DNA of 7,898 bases from Paracoccaceae bacterium (GTDB lineage: Bacteria > Pseudomonadota > Alphaproteobacteria > Rhodobacterales > Rhodobacteraceae), in the NCBI GenBank assembly GCA_020832725.1, contig JAFIEC010000077.1, positions 1-7,898 of the forward strand, given 5' to 3'. Under the pieces are notes generated by a model that saw nothing but the letters and a program-made list of their open reading frames with translations, was not told the DNA's origin and made no database searches. Both the position numbers and the translations under genes were made by a program. Numbering within the stretch: position 1 is the first letter of the stretch; each line of letters opens with the position of its first letter. Positions 1-6,396 of this stretch are shown here, in pieces.

Positions 1-606
1 GGCGAAGATATCGGTATCGGCCCAGCCTGCCAGATCGAGAAGCGCCCGATGGGGCAGAAAGCCGAAGGCGGCGGCGGCAAGCGCGGTGCGGCCCTCGCGC
101 ACCAGCCTGCGGTCAAGCTCCTCGCGCAGCCGGTGCAGATAGAGCACGTCCGAGGCGGCATAATCCAGCTGCGCCGCGCTCAAGGTCTCGGCACCCCAGT
201 CGGAGCTTTGCTGCTGCTTGGAGATGTCCACGCCCAGCAGCTCCTGCAGCAGATACTTGAGGCCGTGCCTGTCGGTATAGGTGCGCACCAGCTTCGAGGC
301 GATCTTGGTGCAATAGACGGGTGATGCCAAAGCGCCGAACCGGTGCTGCAGCACGGCGATATCGAACCGGCCGAAGTGAAACAGCTTCAGAACATCCGGG
401 TCCGACAGAAGCGCTGCAAGATTGGGGGCGACCGTCTGACCGGCCGCGATCTGCACCACATGGGCATTGCCGTCACCCGCCGACAATTGCACCACGCACA
501 AACGATCGCGGTGAGGGACAAGCCCCATGGTCTCGGTGTCGATGGCCACGACTGGACCCAGATCGAGCCCGTCCGGCAGATCGCCATGATGCTGAAAAAC
601 CGCCAC
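1..606 (-). CDS. rnd: Ribonuclease D, short form (3' end cut by window)
   Basis: This is a 3'-to-5' exoribonuclease of the DEDDy superfamily, known in the family for trimming tRNA 3' ends in the cytoplasm. 202 codons are visible and no stop is reached. All four catalytic acids and the tyrosine are present: Asp23 and Glu25 in IDTET, Asp82 in FHFGRFDIA, and Tyr149 and Asp153 in YAASD. The alphaproteobacterial short form is about 204 residues as I recall, so only the last few codons should be missing. It lacks the C-terminal HRDC domains of the roughly 375-residue E. coli enzyme. The start is GTG at 606-604, chosen because GGGGAA at 617-612 is a good Shine-Dalgarno sequence at about 5 bases and the protein then begins at its normal N-terminus. 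It lies just downstream of tRNA-Leu on the same strand, so co-transcription is likely. The identification is firm; the exact start is slightly less so. Confidence 0.93.
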   Translation of the reverse strand, partial: MAVFQHHGDLPDGLDLGPVVAIDTETMGLVPHRDRLCVVQLSAGDGNAHVVQIAAGQTVAPNLAALLSDPDVLKLFHFGRFDIAVLQHRFGALASPVYCTKIASKLVRTYTDRHGLKYLLQELLGVDISKQQQSSDWGAETLSAAQLDYAASDVLYLHRLREELDRRLVREGRTALAAAAFGFLPHRALLDLAGWADTDIFA

Positions 607-611
607 TAATC

Positions 612-639
612 TTCCCCTCTCGGCCCCGAGGGCGGGGAA
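612..639 (-). promoter_or_regulatory. Stem-loop covering the rnd Shine-Dalgarno
   Basis: On the minus strand, TTCCCC (639-634) directly follows the tRNA CCA and is the exact reverse complement of GGGGAA (617-612), which is the apparent ribosome binding site of rnd. Inside, CTCG and CGAG pair around a GGGC loop, leaving a three-base bulge on one side and one base on the other. No T-run follows, so it is a poor intrinsic terminator. If it folds, it would hide the rnd ribosome site. The pairing is seen directly; a regulatory role is inference. Confidence 0.45.
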
Positions 640-726
<87 letters not shown>

Positions 727-748
727 CGGTGTCGATGGTGAAGGGCGG

Positions 749-775
749 ATTACAGCCAGCCCCGGGGGCTGTCAA
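749..775 (-). promoter_or_regulatory. Sigma-70 type promoter for tRNA-Leu (and probably rnd)
   Basis: Reading the minus strand, TTGACA (775-770) is a perfect -35 box and TGTAAT (754-749) matches five of six -10 bases. The spacer is 15 bases, shorter than the ideal 17. Bases just after the -10 (CCGCCC) form the GC-rich discriminator typical of stringently controlled stable-RNA promoters. Transcription should start near 742, giving a leader of about 16 bases before the tRNA. No other good promoter is seen between it and rnd. Confidence 0.55.
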
Positions 776-883
776 TGCGCCTTCGCACAGCCCGGAGCAT
801 TTCGCCTGCCCGCCGCCCCGCCCGCCCTGCGATAGCCCTTGTCGGCCCGGGGTGCGGGGGTTATCTGACCCGCATGCCGTTGC

Positions 884-890
884 GGGAGGG
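884..890 (+). promoter_or_regulatory. Ribosome binding site of the NDUFA9-like gene
   Basis: GGGAGGG ends five bases before the ATG at 896 and fixes that start codon. No convincing promoter was found in the 169-base gap upstream. Confidence 0.7.
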
Positions 891-895
891 CTCCT

Positions 896-1888
896 ATGTC
901 GCACGACAATGCGCGGATCGTGACAATCTTTGGCGGCTCGGGTTTTGTCGGTCGCTACATTACCCAGCAGATGGCACGCGAAGGCTGGCGCGTGCGGGTG
1001 GCGGTGCGCCGCCCGGAACAGGCGGGATTCGTTCGTGCCTACGGCGTCGTCGGCCAGATCGAGCCGTGGCTTGCCAACATCCGTGACGATGCCTCCGTCG
1101 CCGCCGCGCTGGCAGGGGCCGAGGCGGTTGTGAATTGCGTGGGCATCCTTGCCGAAGGCGGCAAGCAGACATTCGAGGCCGTGCAGTCCGGCGGCGCTGC
1201 GCGCATCGCGCGGCTGGCCGCCGAGGCGGGTGTTGCGCGGATGGTCCATATCTCGGCCATCGGTGCCGATCCTGACAGCGACAGTGCCTATGCCCGCACA
1301 AAGGCTGCGGGCGAGGCTGCGGTGCTGGAGCATTTTCCCGCGGCTGTGATCCTGCGCCCCTCGATCATCTTCGGCGTGGAGGATTCGTTCTTCAACCGCT
1401 TCGCCGCCATGACGCGGCTGTCGCCGGTGGTGCCGGTGGTGGGGCCCGACACGCGCTTTCAGCCGGTCTGGGTCGAGGACGTGGCGCGGGCTGCGGCCAT
1501 GGGCGTGACGGGCGAGGCAGGCCCGGGCATCTACGAACTGGGCGGCCCCGAGATCGAGAGCTTCCGTGCCCTGATGAAGCGGATGCTGGGCCACATCCGG
1601 CGCAGCCGGATCGTGCTGCCCATGCCCTTCTGGTATGCGCGCCTGATGGGGGCAGTGCTGGACGGTCTTCAGCGGCTGAGCCTCGGGCTACTCACCAATG
1701 GCCTGATCACCCGGGACCAGGTCCTCAACCTGTCGCGCGACAATGTGGTCAGCGAGGGTGCACGAGGCTTTGCGGAGTTGGGTATCCAGCCCGCCGCTAT
1801 GGATGGCATCCTCGAGACCTATCTGTTCCGCTACCGGCCCGGCGGGCAATATGCCGCCATCAAGGAATCGGCCAGAGGGCTGAGGTAG
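896..1888 (+). CDS. NDUFA9-like NAD(P)-binding reductase (complex I accessory subunit family)
   Basis: This 330-residue protein belongs to the atypical/extended short-chain dehydrogenase superfamily and resembles the NDUFA9 (39 kDa) subunit family of respiratory complex I. A Rossmann fold starts at the N-terminus: strand RIVTIF is followed by the dinucleotide-binding GGSGFVG (13-19), and basic RR at 38-39 could favour NADP(H). NCVGIL (80-85), HISAIGAD (118-125) and Tyr132-x3-Lys136 follow in the order of the family. The C-terminal third (from about 210) is the variable, amphipathic part. The family is linked to binding NADPH and stabilising complex I or a quinone-related function; the role in bacteria is poorly defined, so no gene symbol is given. 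It diverges from tRNA-Leu and converges, with 3 bases between stops, on the amidohydrolase gene. The family call is firm and the function uncertain. Confidence 0.88.
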   Translation: MSHDNARIVTIFGGSGFVGRYITQQMAREGWRVRVAVRRPEQAGFVRAYGVVGQIEPWLANIRDDASVAAALAGAEAVVNCVGILAEGGKQTFEAVQSGGAARIARLAAEAGVARMVHISAIGADPDSDSAYARTKAAGEAAVLEHFPAAVILRPSIIFGVEDSFFNRFAAMTRLSPVVPVVGPDTRFQPVWVEDVARAAAMGVTGEAGPGIYELGGPEIESFRALMKRMLGHIRRSRIVLPMPFWYARLMGAVLDGLQRLSLGLLTNGLITRDQVLNLSRDNVVSEGARGFAELGIQPAAMDGILETYLFRYRPGGQYAAIKESARGLR

Positions 1889-1921
1889 CGCCTATTCGGC
1901 GGCGCGTGCCACCTGGCCCTC
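1875..1921. terminator. Possible bidirectional terminator structure at convergent 3' ends
   Basis: Three nested complementary segments span both stop codons: GAGGGC (1875-1880) with GCCCTC (1916-1921), AGGT (1883-1886) with ACCT (1911-1914), and GCGCC (1888-1892) with GGCGC (1901-1905). They are separated by unequal bulges, and there is no T-run on either strand. It could help stop transcription or protect 3' ends of both convergent mRNAs, but chance pairing is quite possible at this GC content. Confidence 0.25.
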
Positions 1922-2593
1922 CTGCAGGAAGCCGATCGCCTCGTCCACGGTCTGGACGTCGCCAAAGGACATGGCGAAGGTCACAAGCGCACTCATATGC
2001 TCAAAGTCGCTGCGGGTCGCGTTTGCATCCGACAGCATCACCACGCGGAAATTGTCCATCATGGCATCCCGGGCAGAGCTTTCGCAGCAGACATTCGTCA
2101 GGGTCCCCGCGATCAGCAGCGTATCTATCCCACGCGCGCGCAGAAGGTCAGGCAGCGGTGAGGCACCCGGGAAAAAGGCGGAAAAGCGGTCCTTGTCCAC
2201 CTCGATGTCGCCCGGGCTGGCGCGCAGGTCGCCGAACAACTCGTAGTCCGGCAGGCCCGGTCGCAGGCCCGTGCGCACGCCCGCCGCCATCGGCCCCGCG
2301 TTCAGATGCTCGAAGAACACGCGCCAGTCGCGTGCGCCCGTCGGGAAGGCCGAGCGCACCCAGGCAACCGTGCCGCCCATGCCGCGCAGGGCGTCGGCCA
2401 TGCGTGTGATCGCGGGCACGATTTCCCGCGCGACGGGGATCTCGAGCAGCGCCCCCTCGGCGCAGAACAGCCCCTGCATGTCGATCACCACCAGGGCCGT
2501 GCGCGCAGACTCCAGCCGATCGAACACATGCAGTCGACCGCGCCGGGTGATCAGCTTCTCGCGGATATCGGCGGGGAGGTCGGTGGGATGCAT
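1892..2593 (-). CDS. Isochorismatase-family cysteine amidohydrolase
   Basis: This 233-residue cytoplasmic hydrolase belongs to the isochorismatase-like family (nicotinamidase, N-carbamoylsarcosine amidase, RutB ureidoacrylate hydrolase). The Asp-Lys-Cys catalytic triad is visible: Asp38 in VVIDMQ, Lys134 in VDKDRFSAF and Cys169 in TNVCCESSARDA, with the usual non-proline cis-peptide region at AGTLTN (162-167). Because the nucleophile is present it is more likely an amidase or ureidase than a true isochorismatase. The substrate cannot be read from the sequence. The start is ATG at 2593, with AGGAG six bases upstream. It diverges from the solute-binding-like gene across about 100 bases and shares its strand with the TRAP/cyclase operon, from which that gene separates it. 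Inference: it acts on an amide or carbamoyl compound brought in or produced by the neighbouring genes. Confidence 0.9.
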   Translation of the reverse strand: MHPTDLPADIREKLITRRGRLHVFDRLESARTALVVIDMQGLFCAEGALLEIPVAREIVPAITRMADALRGMGGTVAWVRSAFPTGARDWRVFFEHLNAGPMAAGVRTGLRPGLPDYELFGDLRASPGDIEVDKDRFSAFFPGASPLPDLLRARGIDTLLIAGTLTNVCCESSARDAMMDNFRVVMLSDANATRSDFEHMSALVTFAMSFGDVQTVDEAIGFLQEGQVARAAE

Positions 2594-2624
2594 GGGCCGC
2601 TCCTGTCTGGGCGCTTCGCACGGG

Positions 2625-2652
2625 CTGGCACCGGGCGCGCGCGGCGCATAGT
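2625..2652 (+). promoter_or_regulatory. Weak candidate promoter for the solute-binding-like gene
   Basis: In the 99-base divergent gap, CTGGCA (2625-2630) and CATAGT (2647-2652) each match four of six consensus bases with a 16-base spacer, which would give a leader of about 34 bases. These are weak matches in GC-rich DNA. No clear promoter or operator palindrome was seen for the opposite gene. Confidence 0.22.
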
Positions 2653-2692
2653 CTGAACCGGCTCATCCTGCCCCGGGACGGAGGCTCTTGCA

Positions 2693-3310
2693 ATGCGCGA
2701 GATTTCCATCGGCTATCTCGACCCCTTCCCGCCCTTTTGCCGCTGCGGGCCGGAGGGGCGGGCGGAGGGGCTGTTCGTTGCGATCCTCGAGGCGCGGGCG
2801 GAGGCGCGCGGCCTGCGCCTTGCATGGCACCCGGGCCTGCTGGAAGCGTTGCCCCTGGCGCTGGCCGAGGGGACGATCGAGGCCATCGCCGCCAAGGCGC
2901 TGATACCCGAGCGGGCGGGCACGCTGTGCCTGTCCGAGCCGCTGATGGAAACGGCGGCGGCCCTTTTCGGGCCTGTGGGCAGCGTGCCCCCCGATATCAC
3001 CCGCGCGGGCGCGGCCCGCATCGCAACCCCGGCCGAGGGGCCGCTCGCCGCGCTGGTGGCGCGGCTGGCCCCGGGGTCACGGGTGGTGGCCGCGCGCGAT
3101 TACCCCGATGCGCTGGCGACGGTGCTGGATGGCCGGGCGGACTGGGCCGCTCTCAATGCCGATGCAGGCGCCGCCGAAGCAGAGCGGGCCCACCCGGGGC
3201 GCAGCGCGCCACCGGGCCCGCGCTTTGCCCCGCTGGGCCTGTCGGTGGCGGTATCGCCCGGCGATCCCCACGGGGTGCTGACGGCGCTGGGGCTGCGCAC
3301 GGCCATCTGA
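2693..3310 (+). CDS. Solute-binding-protein-like protein lacking a signal peptide
   Basis: This 205-residue protein resembles family-3 (amino-acid/polar solute) periplasmic binding proteins but is built to stay in the cytoplasm. It begins almost directly with the first strand of lobe 1, ISIGYLDPFPPF (4-15). EGLF (25-28), the LAEGTIEAIAAKALIPER stretch ending at Arg74, and LSEPLMETAAALF follow as in the family. Lobe 2 starts near 107 (ARIATPAEG) and includes DYPDALATVLDGRADWAALN. The chain returns to lobe 1 near 183 and ends early, compared with the usual 230-250 mature residues. The Thr usually found in the T-x-x-R ligand motif is Ile71. A CRC pair (16-18) sits at the presumed cleft. The ATG at 2693 has GGAGG 8 bases upstream. 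An in-frame stop at 2654-2656 with no start codon in between rules out a longer N-terminus. It could be a metabolite sensor or a decayed transporter part. Confidence 0.75.
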   Translation: MREISIGYLDPFPPFCRCGPEGRAEGLFVAILEARAEARGLRLAWHPGLLEALPLALAEGTIEAIAAKALIPERAGTLCLSEPLMETAAALFGPVGSVPPDITRAGAARIATPAEGPLAALVARLAPGSRVVAARDYPDALATVLDGRADWAALNADAGAAEAERAHPGRSAPPGPRFAPLGLSVAVSPGDPHGVLTALGLRTAI

Positions 3311-3339
3311 GGGCGAGGGCGCCTGTCCGGAATGCGGGG

Positions 3340-4629
3340 CTACATGTTCTGGGGCAGGAACAGCACCAGCGCCGGGAACAGCAGCAGCAGCACCAGCCGG
3401 ATCACATCCACCGCCAGAAACGGCATGATCCCCTTGAAGATGGTCAGCAGCGGGATGTCGCGCACCATGCTCTTGAGGATGAACACGTTCAGGCCGATGG
3501 GTGGGGTGATCAGGCTGATCTCGATGGCGACGACCACCAGAATCCCGAACCAGATCGGATCGATCCCGAGGAACTGCACGATCGGAAAGAAGATCGGGAT
3601 CGTGAGCAGCAGCATCGACAGGCTTTCAAGAAAACACCCGAGGATGAGGTAGATGCCCAGCATCGCCAGCAGCACTACCATGGGCGAGGGATCGAGCGCG
3701 TTCAGCCAGTTCGACAGGCCCGTGGCGAAGCCGAGGATGTCCAGCAGGTTGTTGAACAGCGTCGCGCCGAACAGAAGCGCGATCATCATGGCGGCCGTGC
3801 GGGCGGATTCGGCAAGAATGTCGACGAATGACGCCAGCGTCAGACGGCCCTTGAACAGCACGAACAGGAACGCGCCGAAGGCACCGATTCCCGCAGCCTC
3901 GGTGGGCGTGAAAACGCCCATGTAGATGCCACCCAGCACCACGGCAAACAGCACCACGATGGGCCAGACCCCACGCAGAAGCCGCAACCGTTCGGGCCAG
4001 GCGGTGCGGGCCGCAGCGGGCCCCAGCGCGGGGTTGATCCGGGTGATGATCATGATCGCCAGCATGTAGCCGACGATGCCGATAAGCCCCGGCACGATGC
4101 CCGCGATGAACAGCTTCCCGATATTGGAGGAGGTCAGGATGCCATAGATCAGCAGAATGACCGAGGGCGGGATCAGGATGCCCAGCGTGCCGCCCGCCGA
4201 GATCGCCCCCGCCGCAAGGCTGTCGGCATAGCCATGGGCGCGCATCGGCGGCATGGCCACGCGGCTCATGGTGGAGGTGGTGGCCATGGAAGATCCGCAA
4301 ACCGCCGAGAACCCGCCGCAGGCCGCGATCGTCGCCATGGCGAGGCCCCCGCGCAGGTGACCCAGAAAGGCGTTGGAGGCGGCATAGAGGTCGTGGCTGA
4401 TCCGGGCCCGGGCGATCAGGTTGCCCATCAGGATGAACAGCGGCAGCACCGTGAAGGTATGGGTCTGGGCCAGATCGAAGATCTGGGTCGCGGTCATGGA
4501 ATAGGCCGCGTTCGGGCTGCGCATCATCACGATGCCGAGAAAGGCGACCAGACCCAGAGCAAAGGCGATGGGCAACCCCGCCAGAAGCAGCGCCATCACC
4601 GCGCCCAGGGCAAGCAATCCGTCGATCAT
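3340..4629 (-). CDS. dctM: TRAP transporter large permease (DctM)
   Basis: This is the 429-residue, roughly 12-helix inner-membrane subunit that forms the ion-coupled transport path of a tripartite ATP-independent periplasmic (TRAP) transporter. Family hallmarks are present in order: the hydrophobic N-terminus with LLAGLPIAFALG, GGFSAVCGSSMATTSTM (105-121), AGAISAGGTLGILIPPS (140-156), GVFTPTEAAGIGA, and near the C-terminus ITPPIGLNVFILK. The length is normal and nothing is missing. Start ATG 4629 lies 13 bases after the dctQ stop; GAGGGT in that gap serves as ribosome site. It is the last gene of the minus-strand operon and converges with the solute-binding-like gene across 29 bases that hold no clear terminator. 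The substrate is not evident from the permease. Confidence 0.96.
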   Translation of the reverse strand: MIDGLLALGAVMALLLAGLPIAFALGLVAFLGIVMMRSPNAAYSMTATQIFDLAQTHTFTVLPLFILMGNLIARARISHDLYAASNAFLGHLRGGLAMATIAACGGFSAVCGSSMATTSTMSRVAMPPMRAHGYADSLAAGAISAGGTLGILIPPSVILLIYGILTSSNIGKLFIAGIVPGLIGIVGYMLAIMIITRINPALGPAAARTAWPERLRLLRGVWPIVVLFAVVLGGIYMGVFTPTEAAGIGAFGAFLFVLFKGRLTLASFVDILAESARTAAMMIALLFGATLFNNLLDILGFATGLSNWLNALDPSPMVVLLAMLGIYLILGCFLESLSMLLLTIPIFFPIVQFLGIDPIWFGILVVVAIEISLITPPIGLNVFILKSMVRDIPLLTIFKGIMPFLAVDVIRLVLLLLFPALVLFLPQNM

Positions 4630-4642
4630 GGGAACCCGACCC

Positions 4643-5239
4643 TCAGAATTCGGCTCTGGCGACGAAATCGCGCCGGAAAAATGCCCGCACCGCCGTCAGC
4701 ACGAACAGGACCATGCACAGATAGGTGCAGGCGGCCATGATGTAGGACAGCGTGTAGAGCGGCAGGCCATACATCTGGGTGCTCTCGCCCCACCGGGCCA
4801 GCCGGTCTCCGAACAGCCACAGCCGCCAGCCGACGACATAGCACACCCCCGCCATCACGAGGTTGAAGAACACGATCCGAACCTGCCGCAGCCACATCGG
4901 CACGATGCCGTCCAGCAGGCTGATCCGGACATGCTCGGCCCGGGCGGTCACCAGCGGCAGGGAGAGAAACACCAGAAGCCCCATCATGTATGACATGATC
5001 TCGAGCGCGCCCGAGATCGGCTGGCGAAATCCGTAGCGCAGCACCACATTGACGAAGGTCAGCACCATCATGGCGAACAGGATCGCCGCCGGTGCGATGC
5101 CCAGGATGCGGTCGATCACCCGCGCCCAGGGCCATTCCGCGACCAGACCCGAAGGAATGGCCGCGTATTCGGCGTCCCGCGCCGCCTCTGGCAGCGCGGG
5201 CGCGGCCCCGGAGGGCTGTTTACTGGCGGGCGGCTTCAT
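4643..5239 (-). CDS. dctQ: TRAP transporter small permease (DctQ)
   Basis: This is the 198-residue small membrane subunit of the TRAP transporter, which partners DctM and helps dock the binding protein. A soluble N-terminal tail of about 44 residues is followed by four hydrophobic helices at roughly 45-67, 79-98, 120-143 and 159-187. The conserved TARAEHVRI stretch (98-106) follows helix two, as is usual in DctQ. The start at 5239 is supported by AGGA five bases upstream, inside the dctP reading frame. This makes a 20-base overlap with the end of dctP and implies translational coupling. The tail is somewhat longer than in many DctQ proteins. No in-frame ATG gives a clearly better start. Confidence 0.93.
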   Translation of the reverse strand: MKPPASKQPSGAAPALPEAARDAEYAAIPSGLVAEWPWARVIDRILGIAPAAILFAMMVLTFVNVVLRYGFRQPISGALEIMSYMMGLLVFLSLPLVTARAEHVRISLLDGIVPMWLRQVRIVFFNLVMAGVCYVVGWRLWLFGDRLARWGESTQMYGLPLYTLSYIMAACTYLCMVLFVLTAVRAFFRRDFVARAEF

Positions 5240-6260
5240 AGGCTTCCTGTTCGGCCAGCATGAAGGCGATCACCTCGTTGCCGTCCACGCCATAGACGCG
5301 ACCGATCATCTCCACCCATTCCTCCTGAAGGAACTCGATGCGCTCGCGCATGGCCGCGACCATTGCCTCGTCGGCCTCGATGATGGTGCCGCCAGCCTCG
5401 CGCATCACCTCCAGTGCCTCGGCCGAGACGGTGTCGAAGCCGCGCCCGCCCATGGCCGAAAGATACTCGCCCGTGACACTGTCAAGCGCTTCGCGAAGGT
5501 GCTCGGGCAGGGCGGCATAGGAATCCTCGTTCATCAGGACATAGAATGAGGAGTTGAACAGGCCGCCCGGCACCAGCAGTTGCACGTTGATGAAATCGGA
5601 CAGGTTGAATGAGGTATATCCGTCCGGCGTCATCAGGGTGGCCTCCACCACGCCGTTCGACAGAAGCTCGTATGTGGTCGGCGCAGGCGACGAGACGACG
5701 GCCGCCCCCAGTGCCGCCGCGACGCGGTCCTGCATGCCCCCGCCCGAACGGATCAGAAGCCCGTCGAAGGCATCGAGCGAATCGAGCATGGTGGCGCGCG
5801 ACATCACCGTGCCGGGGCTGTGGACATAGACCGCCAGCAGCCGATAGCCCTCGTGCTCGCCCTTGTCGGCAAAGAACTCCTGATAGGCGCGCCAATAGGC
5901 GACCGAGGCGGCCTCGCCGGTCAGCGTGAGAAACGGCAGCTCCGAGACACCGGCATGGGGAAAGCGCTCGGGCGTATAGCCGTGGACGCTCCAGGCCAGG
6001 TCCACCACGCCATCCATCACGATCTCGACCTGCCGGGGCATCGGCCCAAGCGAGGTGGTGGTGAATTGCACCTGCAGCTCGCCATCGGTCACCTCGGCCA
6101 CGCGGGCAGCCCAGGGCTCGAAGATCTCGGTGCGCATCAGGTGTGTCGGCGGAATCGCCCAATTGAAGGTCAGCACGGTCTGGGCCTGAACGGCCCCGGC
6201 CGCCGCCATCGCGGTCAGGGCAACAGCCATGCCGCGCAAGGTTCCGGTGGAAATGGTCAT
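5220..6260 (-). CDS. dctP: TRAP transporter periplasmic solute-binding protein (DctP)
   Basis: This 346-residue secreted protein captures the substrate in the periplasm and delivers it to DctQM. A Sec signal peptide covers residues 1-26, with a hydrophobic core and a VQA-Q cleavage site. The mature part starts with the strand VLTFNWAIPPTHLM. The core family segment LIRSGGGMQDRVAAALGA contains Arg171, the position of the conserved arginine that pairs with a ligand carboxylate in characterised DctP proteins, followed by the normal SNGVVEAT region. The C-terminus is helical and acidic. This supports a carboxylate ligand but does not identify it; Trp34, Trp90 and nearby aromatics would suit an aromatic acid (inference). 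The start ATG 6260 follows a G-rich site (GGGGGG, about six bases upstream). It follows the cyclase gene after a 136-base gap with stem-loops. Confidence 0.94.
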   Translation of the reverse strand: MTISTGTLRGMAVALTAMAAAGAVQAQTVLTFNWAIPPTHLMRTEIFEPWAARVAEVTDGELQVQFTTTSLGPMPRQVEIVMDGVVDLAWSVHGYTPERFPHAGVSELPFLTLTGEAASVAYWRAYQEFFADKGEHEGYRLLAVYVHSPGTVMSRATMLDSLDAFDGLLIRSGGGMQDRVAAALGAAVVSSPAPTTYELLSNGVVEATLMTPDGYTSFNLSDFINVQLLVPGGLFNSSFYVLMNEDSYAALPEHLREALDSVTGEYLSAMGGRGFDTVSAEALEVMREAGGTIIEADEAMVAAMRERIEFLQEEWVEMIGRVYGVDGNEVIAFMLAEQEAYEAARQ

Positions 6261-6295
6261 GTCGACCCCCCTGTTAAGTGCCCCGTCATCGTCAT
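6257..6295 (-). other. Possible 12-codon leader ORF overlapping the dctP start
   Basis: ATG at 6295-6293 opens a short frame (MTMTGHLTGGST) whose TGA at 6259-6257 overlaps the dctP ATG by the four-base ATGA pattern. The upstream G-run lies too close to its ATG to be a good ribosome site. It could couple translation into dctP or be chance. Confidence 0.2.
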
Positions 6296-6303
6296 GCCCC
6301 CCG

Positions 6304-6317
6304 CGCCCGACAGGGCG
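6304..6317. repeat. Small inverted repeat upstream of dctP
   Basis: CGCCC (6304-6308) and GGGCG (6313-6317) form a perfect five-base stem with a four-base loop in the gap before dctP, 24 bases from the larger stem-loop. It may be part of the same leader structure. Confidence 0.4.
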
Positions 6318-6340
6318 TATCGGCGCGAAGGAAGCGCAGG

Positions 6341-6369
6341 GGCCGCGCGCAGGCTAGCAGCGCGCGGCC
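6341..6369 (-). other. Intercistronic GC-rich stem-loop between the cyclase gene and dctP
   Basis: GGCCGCGCGC (6341-6350) and GCGCGCGGCC (6360-6369) are perfect 10-base arms around a 9-base loop. The structure lies 27 bases after the cyclase stop and about 80 bases before dctP. Neither side has a T-run, so a simple intrinsic terminator is unlikely. Known parallels (malE-malF type) suggest an mRNA-stabilising or partial-termination element that adjusts binding-protein levels relative to the enzymes. The repeat is seen directly; its job is inferred. Confidence 0.6.
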
Positions 6370-6396
6370 AGAGTGCGAAAGGAAAACGGCGGGCGC

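Noticed and set aside
839..866. TTGTCG and TTATCT as a promoter for the NDUFA9-like gene
   Set aside because: The -35 matches four of six but the -10 only two of six, which is not better than chance.
2148..2825. A minus-strand frame of about 225 codons through the divergent gap
   Set aside because: It overlaps the amidohydrolase in another frame, has Arg/Pro/Ala-rich composition and no recognisable motif.
3311..3339. Search for a terminator between the convergent solute-binding-like gene and dctM
   Set aside because: The 29 bases hold no convincing stem with a T-run on either strand.
2737..3831. A 364-codon plus-strand frame across the solute-binding-like gene and the dctM 3' part
   Set aside because: It is rich in Gln, His, Arg and Gly with low-complexity runs, crosses two convergent genes, and both real frames there show clear family motifs.
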